From assembly GCA_016218905.1 (NCBI GenBank), contig JACRCS010000146.1:1-13029 (forward strand): a stretch of 13,029 nucleotides of DNA, given 5' to 3'. Made by a program: the position numbers and the translations under genes. The first letter of the stretch is position 1. Every line of letters begins with the position of its first letter. The DNA comes from Deltaproteobacteria bacterium. Lineage in GTDB: Bacteria > Desulfobacterota_C > Deferrisomatia > Deferrisomatales > JACRMM01. Below the pieces are notes generated by a model. That model saw nothing but the letters and a program-made list of their open reading frames with translations. It was not told where the DNA came from and made no database searches. This document shows, one piece after another, positions 1-7,148 of the stretch.

Positions 1-145
1 GATCGTCAGTCCCAGCCCCGTGCCCCCGTAGTGGCGCGTCGTGGAACCGTCCGCCTGAGTAAAGGCCTCGAAAATGAGGGCCTGCTTGTCCGCTGGAATG
101 CCGATGCCGGTGTCCCGCACAGCGAAGTGCAAGAGCACTTCTCCG

Positions 146-180
146 GAGTGCTGAGTGCTGAGTGCTGAGTGCTGAGAGCT
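146..180. repeat. Heptanucleotide tandem repeat inside the hybrid kinase gene
   Basis: Four exact head-to-tail copies of gagtgct (plus strand) start at 146, 153, 160 and 167, followed by a one-mismatch copy, gagagct, at 174-180. On the coding strand they fall in the linker between the HATPase N-box and the DTGIGIP box and encode a Ser/Gln/His/Ala/Leu/Thr-rich segment ([11 protein letters not shown]). The paralogue at 5130-6704 lacks this stretch. Because 7 is not a multiple of 3, gain or loss of one unit would shift the frame. Confidence 0.9.
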
Positions 181-234
181 GGGATCTGAGGTTTGGTCTT
201 CCGTCCCTGATGCCGACACCGTCTTGACGCTGTC

Positions 235-258
235 CTCAACCTCAACCTTGACCTCAAC
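235..258. repeat. Short hexanucleotide repeat in the same linker
   Basis: The plus strand shows ctcaac, ctcaac, cttgac, ctcaac in tandem. On the coding strand this encodes alternating Val-Glu/Val-Lys codons (VEVKVEVE) just before the heptamer-encoded insert. The unit is a multiple of three, so copy changes would keep the frame. Confidence 0.7.
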
Positions 259-636
259 CTGCCCCGCCGCCGTGAACTTGACCGCGTTTCCGACCAGGTT
301 CGTGAGCACCTGACGCAGCCGGCCCTCGTCCCCCAGAACGACCGCCGGGAGCCTCGGGTCGAAGTCATTCCGCAAGCGGAGTCCCTTCTGCTCGGCTGGG
401 ATGCGCAGCGTCGAGAGAACGGATCCGACGGCGCCGCGGAGCTCGAAGGGCTTCGCCTCCAGCTCTACGCGTCGCGCCTCGATTCTGGCCAGGTCGAGGA
501 TGTCGTTGATGATGTCGAGAAGGCCCCTCGCGGATTGCTTCGCGAGGCTGAGGTACTCCCGCACCCGCGCGGGGAGTCCCTCCTCCATCAGGGCGAGCTC
601 GGTCATGCCCATGATCCCGTTCATCGGCGTGCGGAT

Positions 637-639
637 CTA
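637..639 (-). other. In-frame amber codon directly after the H-box histidine
   Basis: The plus strand reads cta here (coding TAG), whereas the aligned position of the paralogous hybrid kinase reads ctc (coding GAG, Glu). The preceding codon CAC is the phosphoacceptor His, and the following codons encode IRTPMNG in the same frame. A single G-to-T change on the coding strand explains the difference. Confidence 0.9.
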
Positions 640-1214
640 GTGGGACATGCGAGCGAGGAAGTCGCTCTTCGCGCGGTTCGCCTCCTTCGCCGCCTCCTCA
701 GCCCGGCGCCGCTCCCCGATTTCAGCAACAAGCGAGGCATTGAGCGCCTCGAGCTCCGCCGTCCGCTCGTCAACGCGCCGCTCCAACTCGGCGTGTGTGC
801 GTCGCAGCTCCTGCTCGGCGGACCTTCGCTTCGACCGCTCGGCCCTCTCACTGACCGCCCTCTCCACCGCAGGGCCGAGCTTCTGGAGTCGGTCCTTGAG
901 GACGTAGTCCGTGGCGCCCCTCTTCAGGGCCTCGATCGCGAGCTCCTCTCCAATGGCTCCCGAGACGAACAAGAAGGGCACCTCGGGCAGCTTCTCGGCC
1001 GCCATCCGGAGGGCGGAGAGCCCATCGAAGCCGGGCATCGAGTAGTCGGAGAGAATGAGATCGAACTCACCGTCTCCCAGTACCCGCGCGTACTCCTCCC
1101 CCGAACCGACCCGAACGACGTCGCAGGCGATACCCGCCTCTTCCAGGGTGGCCTGGATCAGCTCCCCATCGCGCGGATCGTCCTCCAGGTTCAATACGCG
1201 CAGGCGGTTTGTCA

Positions 1215-1673
1215 TCACAGACCCTTTGGGGGGATGGTGCCGGGCGGCGGCTCATTGATGACGGCCCAGAAGAGGCCAAGCCCCTTCACCGCATCGGCGA
1301 ACTCGTGGAAGTTCACCGGCTTTACCACGTACGCGTTCACGCCGAGCTTGTAGCTCTCCACCATGTCTCGCTCCTCGCGAGAGGACGTGAGTACCACGAC
1401 GGGTACGACCTTCAGGTTCTCGTCTGACTTGATCTCCTTCAGCACCTCGATCCCGTCCACCTTCGGGAGCTTGAGATCCAAGAGGACCACCGCCGGGTTG
1501 CCGGCGGGCCGATCGACGAAGGTGCCTCGCCGCAAGAGGTAATCGAGGGCCTCGACACCGTCCCTGGCGACCACCACCTCGTTCGCCAGGTTGTGCTCGC
1601 CCAGGCCCTCCATCGTAAGCTCGACGTCGTTCGGGTTGTCCTCGACCAGCAGAATCCGCTTGAGCGCGATCAC
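1215..1673 (-). CDS. Single-domain response regulator (Rcp1/CheY-like), cassette B
   Basis: A 152-residue stand-alone receiver protein. It shows the acidic pair in ILLVEDN (E11, D12), the phospho-Asp in VVLLDLKLP (D66), the Thr switch in VVVLTSS (T96) and the Lys of VVKP (K118). The extended C-terminus, with an FHEFADAV segment and an aromatic FWAVINEPP helix, resembles the Rcp1-type regulators that pair with phytochrome-like kinases. There is no output domain, so it probably shuttles phosphate or binds a protein partner. The start is GTG at 1673, which overlaps the TGA of the upstream kinase (GTGA) and has GGAGG 8 nt upstream; the open frame extends further upstream, but only inside the kinase gene. 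It ends in a TGATG overlap with the next hybrid kinase. It is the counterpart of the regulator at 6711-7148. Confidence 0.92.
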   Translation of the reverse strand: MIALKRILLVEDNPNDVELTMEGLGEHNLANEVVVARDGVEALDYLLRRGTFVDRPAGNPAVVLLDLKLPKVDGIEVLKEIKSDENLKVVPVVVLTSSREERDMVESYKLGVNAYVVKPVNFHEFADAVKGLGLFWAVINEPPPGTIPPKGL

Positions 1674-3196
1674 CTTGTCTGCCTCCGCTTCGGAAGGGAG
1701 AAGAAGAAAGCAGCTCCCTCGCCCGCCGCGCCTTCGGCCCACACTCGGCCGCCGTGACGATGGACGATGCGCTGCACGTTCGCCAGACCGACGCCGGTAC
1801 CCTCGAACTCCTCGGGCCGGTGGAGCCGCTGGAAGAGGCCGAAGAGCTTCTGCCCATAACGCATATCGAAGCCCACCCCGTTGTCCTTCACGTGGAAGAC
1901 ATGCTCCATCCCGCCGTCCGTGCCTCCGATCCGAATGAGCGCCCGCTCCTCGAGCCGGGTGAACTTCAGTGCGTTCGAGATCAGGTTGACCCACACCAGC
2001 CGAAGCAGCCCGGCATCGCCTTCGACGGCGGGGAGGCCGGCGACCTCCCAGGAAACCTGCCTGCCCTCGGCCTCCCGCTGGAAGTCTTCGATGACTGCCT
2101 TGACGAGCTCTCCAAAGTCCACCTGCTCCCGCTTCAGCTCGACCCGACCCGCTCGGGAGAAGGCGAGGAGGTCGTCCACGAGTTTGCCCATCTGCACGGC
2201 CGCGGCGGAGATGACGTCCAGATAATGCCGGCCCTTTTCGTCGAAATCGGCTGCCGCGCGCTTACGGAGCAACTCGGCGAACCCCGTGAGGTGGCGGAGC
2301 GGCGCACGCAGGTCGTGCGACACCGAGTAGGAGAAGGCCTCGAGCTCCCGGTTGGCGGTCTGGAGCTGCGCCAGGTTGCGCCCGAGTTCGTCGTTCAGTG
2401 CCGTGACTTGCTCCTCGGCACGCCTGCGCTCGGCGACCTCTCTTGCGAGTTCGTCCCTCGAAACCGTCGTCGCCTGGAGGTTCTCGGTCATGAGATCGAA
2501 GGCCTGCGCGAGATGACCGAGCTCGTCCTGAGATACGAGCCCGATGCGGTGCGCCAGATTGCCGCCGCCGATGACCTCGGTCCCTTGCTGAAGCGCTTGG
2601 AGCGAGGTCGTGATCGTGCGCATGAGTCTCACGAGACCCAGAGTCAGAGCAGCGGCGGCGGCAACCATGAGGCCGAGGCTGAGGGCGTAGATTCGTCGCT
2701 GTCGCGCGATCCGGTCGCGATTGAGGAGCGTCACCAGCCCCAAGGCCTCCGCCTTGGCGTTGCGCCCTCGGATCAGGAGCTGAGCTTGAAGTCTCTCCTG
2801 ACCCTCTTTAAGCAGGTGATCGCCTTCCAACCCGCCATGGCGCTCCTGATTGGAGATGAGCTTCAGGAAGACGGTGTGCAATAGCGCGTTGCTCTCGGCA
2901 ATGCTCGTCAGGACGTGCCGATAGGCCGGGATCTCCGACTGTGCTCTGGCGATCAGCCCTTGTGTTTCGCCGTGCTTCAGCAGGAACTGCTGCCGGGGCC
3001 GCTCCCCATGATGGAGCACGTAGGATCGCGCAAAGTCGCTCAAATCCTCGAAAGCAGCGCTGATCTGATAAGCAGCAGCTTCCTGTTCCTGCAAGATCCG
3101 GAAGGACCGATAGGAAAGAAGAAGTCCGCTGCCGATGATCAGCAACATGACCGCGGGAATGGAGGCCGCGATCTTGAGCCTGGTGCTGATCCGCAT
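1670..3196 (-). CDS. Membrane sensor histidine kinase with HAMP domain, cassette B
   Basis: A 508-residue two-component sensor kinase. Two membrane segments (about 9-29 and 169-190) flank a periplasmic domain of about 135 residues rich in predicted helix. A HAMP linker (about 190-245) and a coiled coil (to about 288) follow. HisKA has [13 protein letters not shown] (H294), the type seen in phytochrome-like kinases with Rcp1-type partners. The ATPase domain has the N-box [16 protein letters not shown] (438-444) and GTGVGLA (466-472). Its ATG at 3196 shares an A with the TAA stop of the binding-protein gene upstream (TAATG), and its own TGA overlaps the GTG of the response regulator. This arrangement suggests that the periplasmic domain reads the state of the co-translated lipoprotein; that link is an inference. 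The ligand is unknown. Confidence 0.93.
   Translation of the reverse strand: MRISTRLKIAASIPAVMLLIIGSGLLLSYRSFRILQEQEAAAYQISAAFEDLSDFARSYVLHHGERPRQQFLLKHGETQGLIARAQSEIPAYRHVLTSIAESNALLHTVFLKLISNQERHGGLEGDHLLKEGQERLQAQLLIRGRNAKAEALGLVTLLNRDRIARQRRIYALSLGLMVAAAAALTLGLVRLMRTITTSLQALQQGTEVIGGGNLAHRIGLVSQDELGHLAQAFDLMTENLQATTVSRDELAREVAERRRAEEQVTALNDELGRNLAQLQTANRELEAFSYSVSHDLRAPLRHLTGFAELLRKRAAADFDEKGRHYLDVISAAAVQMGKLVDDLLAFSRAGRVELKREQVDFGELVKAVIEDFQREAEGRQVSWEVAGLPAVEGDAGLLRLVWVNLISNALKFTRLEERALIRIGGTDGGMEHVFHVKDNGVGFDMRYGQKLFGLFQRLHRPEEFEGTGVGLANVQRIVHRHGGRVWAEGAAGEGAAFFFSLPKRRQTR
1682..1686 (-). promoter_or_regulatory. Shine-Dalgarno GGAGG supporting the GTG start at 1673
   Basis: GGAGG on the coding strand lies inside the end of the upstream kinase gene, 8 nt before the GTG at 1673. 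It supports that start over any farther upstream in the same frame and indicates coupled translation across the GTGA overlap. Confidence 0.6.
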
Positions 3197-4185
3197 TACT
3201 TGGCGATCCGGACCGCTTCAGGGCTCACGGCTTTGAGCCCTTCCGTGTGGACGTACTCCAAGAAGTTCGGGACCTTGTTGGCGCCGTTTTCCTTCTTGAG
3301 CATCCACCGGGTCTGGTCTTCCAGGTACAGGATCAGATTCTGATCGAGCACGGTCATCGGTCTGTAATCGCCCCACTCCTTCTCGAGCGCGGCCGCCTCC
3401 ATTCCGGTGTTCTTCGCGGTGAGCACCCGAGCCTCGGCAGGCTCCTCCGCGATGAACCGGTTGGCCTTCGCGATGGCCCGGAGGAACCGGGCGATCAACT
3501 CGGGGTCACGGCCGGGCAAGTCCTTTGCGACGGTCACGTTCCACGTCATCCTATAGAGCCCCGGTTCGTTCAACGCCACGCCGTTCGCACCCAGCTTGTC
3601 CCGGAGGATGGTCGTCTGGGGCGCCCACGTGCTCACGGCATCGACCTGCCCCTTCAGGAGAGCGTCCACGATCTTGTCGGGAGCAAGCTCGACGACTCGA
3701 AGACCCTTACGGTCCACATGGGAGACCGCCAAATACATATCGAGGAAGAACTCGGCCGTCGTGCCCGGAACCACGCCGACCCTCTTGCCCCTCAGATCGC
3801 CGGGCGCCGCGACGCCCCTGTCCTTCCTCCCGATGATCAGGATCGCCCGGTCGATTTCGCAAACCGTCGCGACCACCACGAAGGGCTTGCCGTTGATCGC
3901 CGCTCGCGCGATCGGCGTCTCTCCGGACACTGCAAAATCCGCCTGCCCGGAAACGACCGCTGCGAGCCCCAAATGTCCGGACGTATGAGTTTGAAGCGTG
4001 GCGTCGAGCCCCTCCTCGCGGTAGTAGCCCATGTCGTGAGCGATGTAGAGGGAGGCGGACGCCGGCCACGGGGTGACGTCAACGTTAACTTTCTTGAGTT
4101 CGCCGGCGGGAGGGCGTCCCGGATTCCGATCGCAAGCGGACAGCAGCGTCAAGACCGTGACGATCCAGAGCAGAGGTCTCGCCAT
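3196..4185 (-). CDS. Lipoprotein solute-binding protein, NMT1/SsuA/TauA-like
   Basis: A periplasmic binding protein of the ABC nitrate/sulfonate/taurine/thiamine-precursor type. From the ATG at 4185 it has 329 residues and opens with MARPLLWIVTVLTLLSAC, a short lipoprotein signal whose lipobox LSAC puts lipid on C18. The mature part carries family features: PASASLYIAHDMGYYREEGL (39-58), VSGQADFAVSGETP, LRGKRVGVVPGTT (131-143) and VDAVSTWAPQ. In-frame upstream starts (TTG at 4260 and GTGs) would put about 25 polar residues before the signal, so they are less likely. No permease or ATPase gene is adjacent; instead the stop codon overlaps the start of a sensor kinase. It may therefore act as a ligand receptor for that kinase, or serve a transporter encoded elsewhere. 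The ligand cannot be named from sequence alone. Confidence 0.9.
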   Translation of the reverse strand: MARPLLWIVTVLTLLSACDRNPGRPPAGELKKVNVDVTPWPASASLYIAHDMGYYREEGLDATLQTHTSGHLGLAAVVSGQADFAVSGETPIARAAINGKPFVVVATVCEIDRAILIIGRKDRGVAAPGDLRGKRVGVVPGTTAEFFLDMYLAVSHVDRKGLRVVELAPDKIVDALLKGQVDAVSTWAPQTTILRDKLGANGVALNEPGLYRMTWNVTVAKDLPGRDPELIARFLRAIAKANRFIAEEPAEARVLTAKNTGMEAAALEKEWGDYRPMTVLDQNLILYLEDQTRWMLKKENGANKVPNFLEYVHTEGLKAVSPEAVRIAK

Positions 4186-4503
4186 CGCGTGCACTGCCTT
4201 TCTGTTCGAAGGCAACACTCTCCTGAACAAAGGAAGATACGCTGATCGAGAGGTTTCCAAAGTCCCGCGGCCGGGAATCCGCCGGCGAGTTCGTCCCCGG
4301 CGAGTTCAGTAAAGCCCGCCCTTGCCTTCTTGTACAGCATTCCGTCGCGTCAGCCCGAAAGTTGCCCGAGCCGGCGAGTTCCCGATCGTGGATGCGGCCG
4401 AGCAGACCCTCCGCAACCTCGCTCCGGCCCATCGCCTGCATTTGCGCTTGTCCCGCCCTGGACCGGAAGCTACCGTGCGGGGTTCCTGATCCCTTTCCTC
4501 GAC
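4186..4503. other. Intergenic region upstream of cassette B
   Basis: About 318 bases between the dihydrofolate reductase stop and the binding-protein start. I see no convincing gene: open frames here lack recognisable domains and good starts. The stretch holds three copies of an 11-mer direct repeat (listed separately), a weak AAAGG about 11 nt before the ATG at 4185, and no clear hairpin followed by a T-run. It is the likely promoter region of cassette B. Confidence 0.5.
4282..4381. repeat. Three direct copies of an 11-mer upstream of cassette B
   Basis: ccggcgagttc occurs exactly on the plus strand at 4282-4292, 4297-4307 and 4371-4381. The first two are 15 bases apart from start to start and the third is 74 bases further. 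They lie 97 to 196 bases upstream of the binding-protein ATG, where regulator-binding sites could sit, but no regulator can be assigned. Confidence 0.5.
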
Positions 4504-4998
4504 TCAAGCGGCGACCCGGCACTGCAGCGGGACGGGCGAGCGGTTCCGGTAGTGTACGATCCGCAGCGTCGGGGTCTCGCGGAGGACGGCGACCTCGTCA
4601 AACGCGTCCTCGAAGGCCGGAAAGAGGACGTCGCCCTCGACCCTCCGCTTCACGAGCGTGAGGTAGAGGTCGGAGCAGAAGGGCAGGGCCGTTTCATAGA
4701 GCTGCGCCCCGCCGCAGATGAAGACGTCGCGCTGCTCGCGCGCGGGGTCGATCTCGCAGAGGTCCGAGACGGTCCGCACGCCCGGCACCCGCACCCCCGA
4801 GCGGCTCACGACGACGGTCGTCCGCCCCGGCAGCACTCGGCCCATCGCTTCGAAGGTCTTCCGTCCCAGCACGATCACCTGGCCCGTCGTCACCTGCCGG
4901 AACCACCGGAAGTCCTCGGGGAGGTGCCAGGGGATCTCGTGTCCGCGTCCGATGACCCGGTTCTCGGCCATCGCCGCAATCGCCTTGAAGTACTTCAC
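4504..4998 (-). CDS. folA: Dihydrofolate reductase
   Basis: A cytoplasmic enzyme that reduces dihydrofolate to tetrahydrofolate with NADPH. At 164 residues it has the usual length of bacterial DHFR. Visible family motifs: AIAAMAENRVIGRGHEIPW (6-24); the active-site acid D29 in LPEDFRWFR (D27 in E. coli); the NADPH site GRKTFEAMGRVLPGR (45-59); ICGGAQLYETALP with the Gly-Gly pair (94-106); DLYLTLV (110-116, Thr at 114); and EGDVLFP. The start is GTG at 4998, with GAGGG 7 nt upstream. It stands alone between the two signalling cassettes, 131 bases after cassette A and 318 bases before cassette B. The usual partner thyA (thymidylate synthase) is not in the window. All key residues are present, so it should be active. 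Confidence 0.96.
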   Translation of the reverse strand: MKYFKAIAAMAENRVIGRGHEIPWHLPEDFRWFRQVTTGQVIVLGRKTFEAMGRVLPGRTTVVVSRSGVRVPGVRTVSDLCEIDPAREQRDVFICGGAQLYETALPFCSDLYLTLVKRRVEGDVLFPAFEDAFDEVAVLRETPTLRIVHYRNRSPVPLQCRVAA

Positions 4999-5005
4999 CT
5001 CGTGA

Positions 5006-5010
5006 CCCTC
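5006..5010 (-). promoter_or_regulatory. Shine-Dalgarno GAGGG supporting the GTG start of folA
   Basis: GAGGG on the coding strand lies 7 nt before the GTG at 4998. This start gives the MKYFKAIAAMAENRVIG beginning expected for the family, with the first beta strand complete and no extra N-terminal residues. Confidence 0.55.
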
Positions 5011-5129
5011 GCGTCCAAGGGACTGCCAAACGTACCGAGGACAAGGTAGCCACCGAGGCGGGGCGACTCAATCGTTGCAGCGCCGGTTCTTGGAAGGGCC
5101 GCCGAGCGCTCTATTAGACAGCCCGGGGG

Positions 5130-6704
5130 TCAGGATCGGGCTTTTCGTCTCCGCGCTACGGCACGCCGGAGTGTCTTCTGCACGTCTTCGGCGTTGAACG
5201 GCTTCGAAAGGTACTCGTCCATGCCGGCGGCGAGGAAGTACTCGCGGTCCCCATGGAGCGCGTGGGCCGTGACAGCGACGACGGGAAGGTCCCGCGGGCA
5301 ACCGGCCACCAGACCTGCACGGATTCGTCTCATCACCTGCTCGCCGCTCAGCCCCGGCATCTCGATGTCCATAAGCACCACATCGAAACTGTCTCGAGCG
5401 AGCGCCCGGAGCGCGTCCTCGCCGTCGGCCGCGAGCACACACTCGTGGCCCAACCGCCCGAGCAGTTCTCCCGCGAAGACCTGGTTCACCGGGTTGTCCT
5501 CGGCGACCAGGACTCGAAGCCGCTGGCCGGGGGGAAGTCTTCGGGAGCGCTCCGAAACCGAGCCCGAAGGGGGCAAGCCGGAGAGCCCGAACTCGGCCGT
5601 GAACCGGAAGAGGCTCCCGCGGCCGACGGTGCTCTCCGCCCAGATTCGTCCACGCATGAGCTCTACGAGCTGCTTGGAGATGGAGAGCCCGAGGCCCGTG
5701 CCGCCATACCTGACGTGGGTGGAGCGGGTCGCCCGCGAGAAGCTGTCGAACACGGCCTGGAGCTCGTCGGCCGGAATGCCGATGCCCGTGTCGCGGACCG
5801 TGAAGAGAAGCCGCGTGCGCTGTGGTGGAGCGGCCTCTCCCGAGGGCTCGACCGTTACGTCGACCCGCCCGCGCTCGGTGAACTTGACTGCATTCCCCAC
5901 CAGGTTCGTGAGCACCTGCCGGAGGCGACCCTCGTCGCCGACGAGACGGGCGGGGAGGTCGTCGCTCCGGTGGTAGTTCAGGCGCACGCCTTTGCGTTCC
6001 GCGGCGTGACGGAGCGGCGCGAGGAGATCTCGAATCGAGACGTCGGGCACGAACTCCCGTTCGACGAGCTCGGCGCGCCCGGCCTCGATCTTGGCGAGGT
6101 CCAGGACATCGTTGATGATCTCCAACAGGCCCTTGGCCGAGCGTTTGGCGAGGTCGAGGAACTCCCTGGCCCGCTGCGGGAGCTCCGGCTCCATGAGGGC
6201 GAGCTCCGTCATGCCCATGATGCCGTTCATCGGGGTGCGGATCTCGTGGGACATGCGAGCGAGAAAATCGCTCTTGGCCCGGTTGGCGGCTTCGGCCAGG
6301 TCCTTCGCCTTCTGGAGCTCTTCCTCGGAGCGCTTCCGCTCTACCGCGTACCGCAACGCCCGGGAGAGCAGGGGCCCGTCGATCTGCCCCTTGAGGAGGT
6401 AATCCTGGGCGCCCCGGCGTACTGCCTCGACTGCCGTCTCATCGTCGTCGAAGCCGGTCAGGACGATGGTCGCGACCCGCGGAGCTGCGCCGGTGGCTGC
6501 CGCCAGGGTGTCGAACCCGCGGCTGTCGGGTAGGTCGAGGTCGAGCAGGACAACGTCGAAGGCGCCCGTCGTGAGGCGCTCCAGAGCCTCCTCCAGCGTG
6601 CCGGCACTCTCGATCTCGAAGGGGTTCGGCGAGGGGTCCCGGAAGTATTCCCGAATGAGCCGAGCGTCGCCGGGGTTGTCCTCGACCAGGAGGATACGAA
6701 GCAT
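5130..6704 (-). CDS. Hybrid histidine kinase, REC-HisKA-HATPase-REC, cassette A
   Basis: A 524-residue soluble signalling protein without a sensor or membrane segment. Domains: REC1 (about 1-118; [10 protein letters not shown]55 in [16 protein letters not shown]105); a short coiled coil; HisKA with [17 protein letters not shown] (H153); HATPase with N-box LVGNAVKFT (N271), DTGIGIP (305-311) and GGTGLGL (334-340); a linker; and REC2 (about 395-515; VLVAEDN, D446 in [11 protein letters not shown]479, K501 in LSKPF). The order suggests a relay in which REC1 takes a signal from an upstream kinase and gates the HisKA core, passing phosphate to REC2; this is inferred. ATG at 6704 has AGG 5 nt upstream; GTG at 6710 directly abuts the stop of the previous gene and is the alternative. 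It is the intact paralogue of the interrupted gene at 1-1215. Confidence 0.93.
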   Translation of the reverse strand: MLRILLVEDNPGDARLIREYFRDPSPNPFEIESAGTLEEALERLTTGAFDVVLLDLDLPDSRGFDTLAAATGAAPRVATIVLTGFDDDETAVEAVRRGAQDYLLKGQIDGPLLSRALRYAVERKRSEEELQKAKDLAEAANRAKSDFLARMSHEIRTPMNGIMGMTELALMEPELPQRAREFLDLAKRSAKGLLEIINDVLDLAKIEAGRAELVEREFVPDVSIRDLLAPLRHAAERKGVRLNYHRSDDLPARLVGDEGRLRQVLTNLVGNAVKFTERGRVDVTVEPSGEAAPPQRTRLLFTVRDTGIGIPADELQAVFDSFSRATRSTHVRYGGTGLGLSISKQLVELMRGRIWAESTVGRGSLFRFTAEFGLSGLPPSGSVSERSRRLPPGQRLRVLVAEDNPVNQVFAGELLGRLGHECVLAADGEDALRALARDSFDVVLMDIEMPGLSGEQVMRRIRAGLVAGCPRDLPVVAVTAHALHGDREYFLAAGMDEYLSKPFNAEDVQKTLRRAVARRRKARS

Positions 6705-6710
6705 GCCCAC

Positions 6711-7148
6711 CTAGGGAAGCTTGACGATGGTGAACCAGAAGTTCTGGATCGACTCCACGACTCGGATGAACTGGTCGAGGTCCATCGGTTTGGTCACGTA
6801 GCAGTTTGCGTGAAGATTGTAGGAACGGAGGATGTCCTCGTCCGAGGACGAGGTCGTGAGCACCACGACGGGAGTCCTCCTCAAGCTTTCGTCACCCTTG
6901 ATCTCCTGGAGCACTTCCCGGCCGTCCTTCTTCGGAAGGTTCAGGTCGAGGAGGATCAGGTCGGGACGCGGCGCCTCGGCGTACACTCCTCGGCGGTGAA
7001 GGAACTCCAAGGCCGCCACCCCGTCCTCCACGACGTGTAGGCGGTTGAGGACCTTCCCTTGTTTGAGGGCTTCTCGGGTGAGGCGCACGTCTCCCGGGTT
7101 GTCCTCCACGAGCAGGATCTCGATCGGCGTTGCGCGATCAGCGGACAT
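6711..7148 (-). CDS. Single-domain response regulator (Rcp1-like), cassette A
   Basis: A 145-residue receiver protein with no output domain. Key residues: ILLVEDN acidic pair (E15, D16), phospho-Asp D68 in [13 protein letters not shown], Thr in VVVLTTSS (T98) and Lys in YVTKP (K120). The C-terminal stretch [19 protein letters not shown] is typical of the Rcp1-like group that partners phytochrome-type kinases. The ATG at 7148 is preceded by GAGGAG with a 4-nt spacer, inside the end of the upstream kinase gene; the two genes overlap by 11 bases. An upstream start at 7196 would add 16 atypical residues and deepen the overlap, so it is less likely. The TAG stop directly abuts the next gene. Close counterpart of the regulator at 1215-1673. 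Confidence 0.93.
   Translation of the reverse strand: MSADRATPIEILLVEDNPGDVRLTREALKQGKVLNRLHVVEDGVAALEFLHRRGVYAEAPRPDLILLDLNLPKKDGREVLQEIKGDESLRRTPVVVLTTSSSDEDILRSYNLHANCYVTKPMDLDQFIRVVESIQNFWFTIVKLP

Larger units (their letters stand above)
1..1215 (-). pseudogene. REC-HisKA-HATPase hybrid kinase, interrupted by an amber codon; runs off the window
   Basis: Third gene of cassette B. The ATG at 1215 overlaps the TGA of the upstream response regulator (TGATG); a GTG one codon earlier (1218) is an alternative. Residues about 5-115 form a receiver domain with phospho-Asp in LILSDYSMPG (D57) and the Lys of YVLKD. A charged coiled coil (about 120-180) leads to the HisKA H-box, FLARMSH, and then TAG at 637-639, where the paralogue at 5130-6704 has GAG (Glu). 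Beyond the TAG the same frame stays open to base 1 and encodes [14 protein letters not shown], the N-box [16 protein letters not shown] and GGTGLGL, all kinase motifs. As read, translation gives only receiver, coiled coil and the terminal His: 192 residues with no ATPase domain. There is no sensor domain, so input should arrive by phosphotransfer. A base-calling error, a young nonsense mutation or readthrough are all possible. The 3' end lies outside the window. Confidence 0.85.

Noticed and set aside
146..180. CRISPR array
   Set aside because: The repeats are seven bases, contiguous and without spacers; no other spaced repeat array is seen in the window.
637..639. Pyrrolysine insertion at the amber codon
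   Set aside because: No pyl genes or tRNA are visible, and Glu occupies the site in the paralogue; a point mutation or error is simpler.
1754..4245. Two long plus-strand frames (1754-2884 and 3247-4245)
   Set aside because: Both are opposite the membrane kinase and the binding-protein gene, whose domains are unmistakable.
4234..4260. Promoter-like pair on the coding strand (TTGGAA and TATCTT) before the binding-protein gene
   Set aside because: The spacer is only 15 bases and each hexamer matches four of six positions; not better than chance in this length.
5253..6533. 426-codon plus-strand frame
   Set aside because: Antisense to the hybrid kinase; no domain and no suitable ribosome site.
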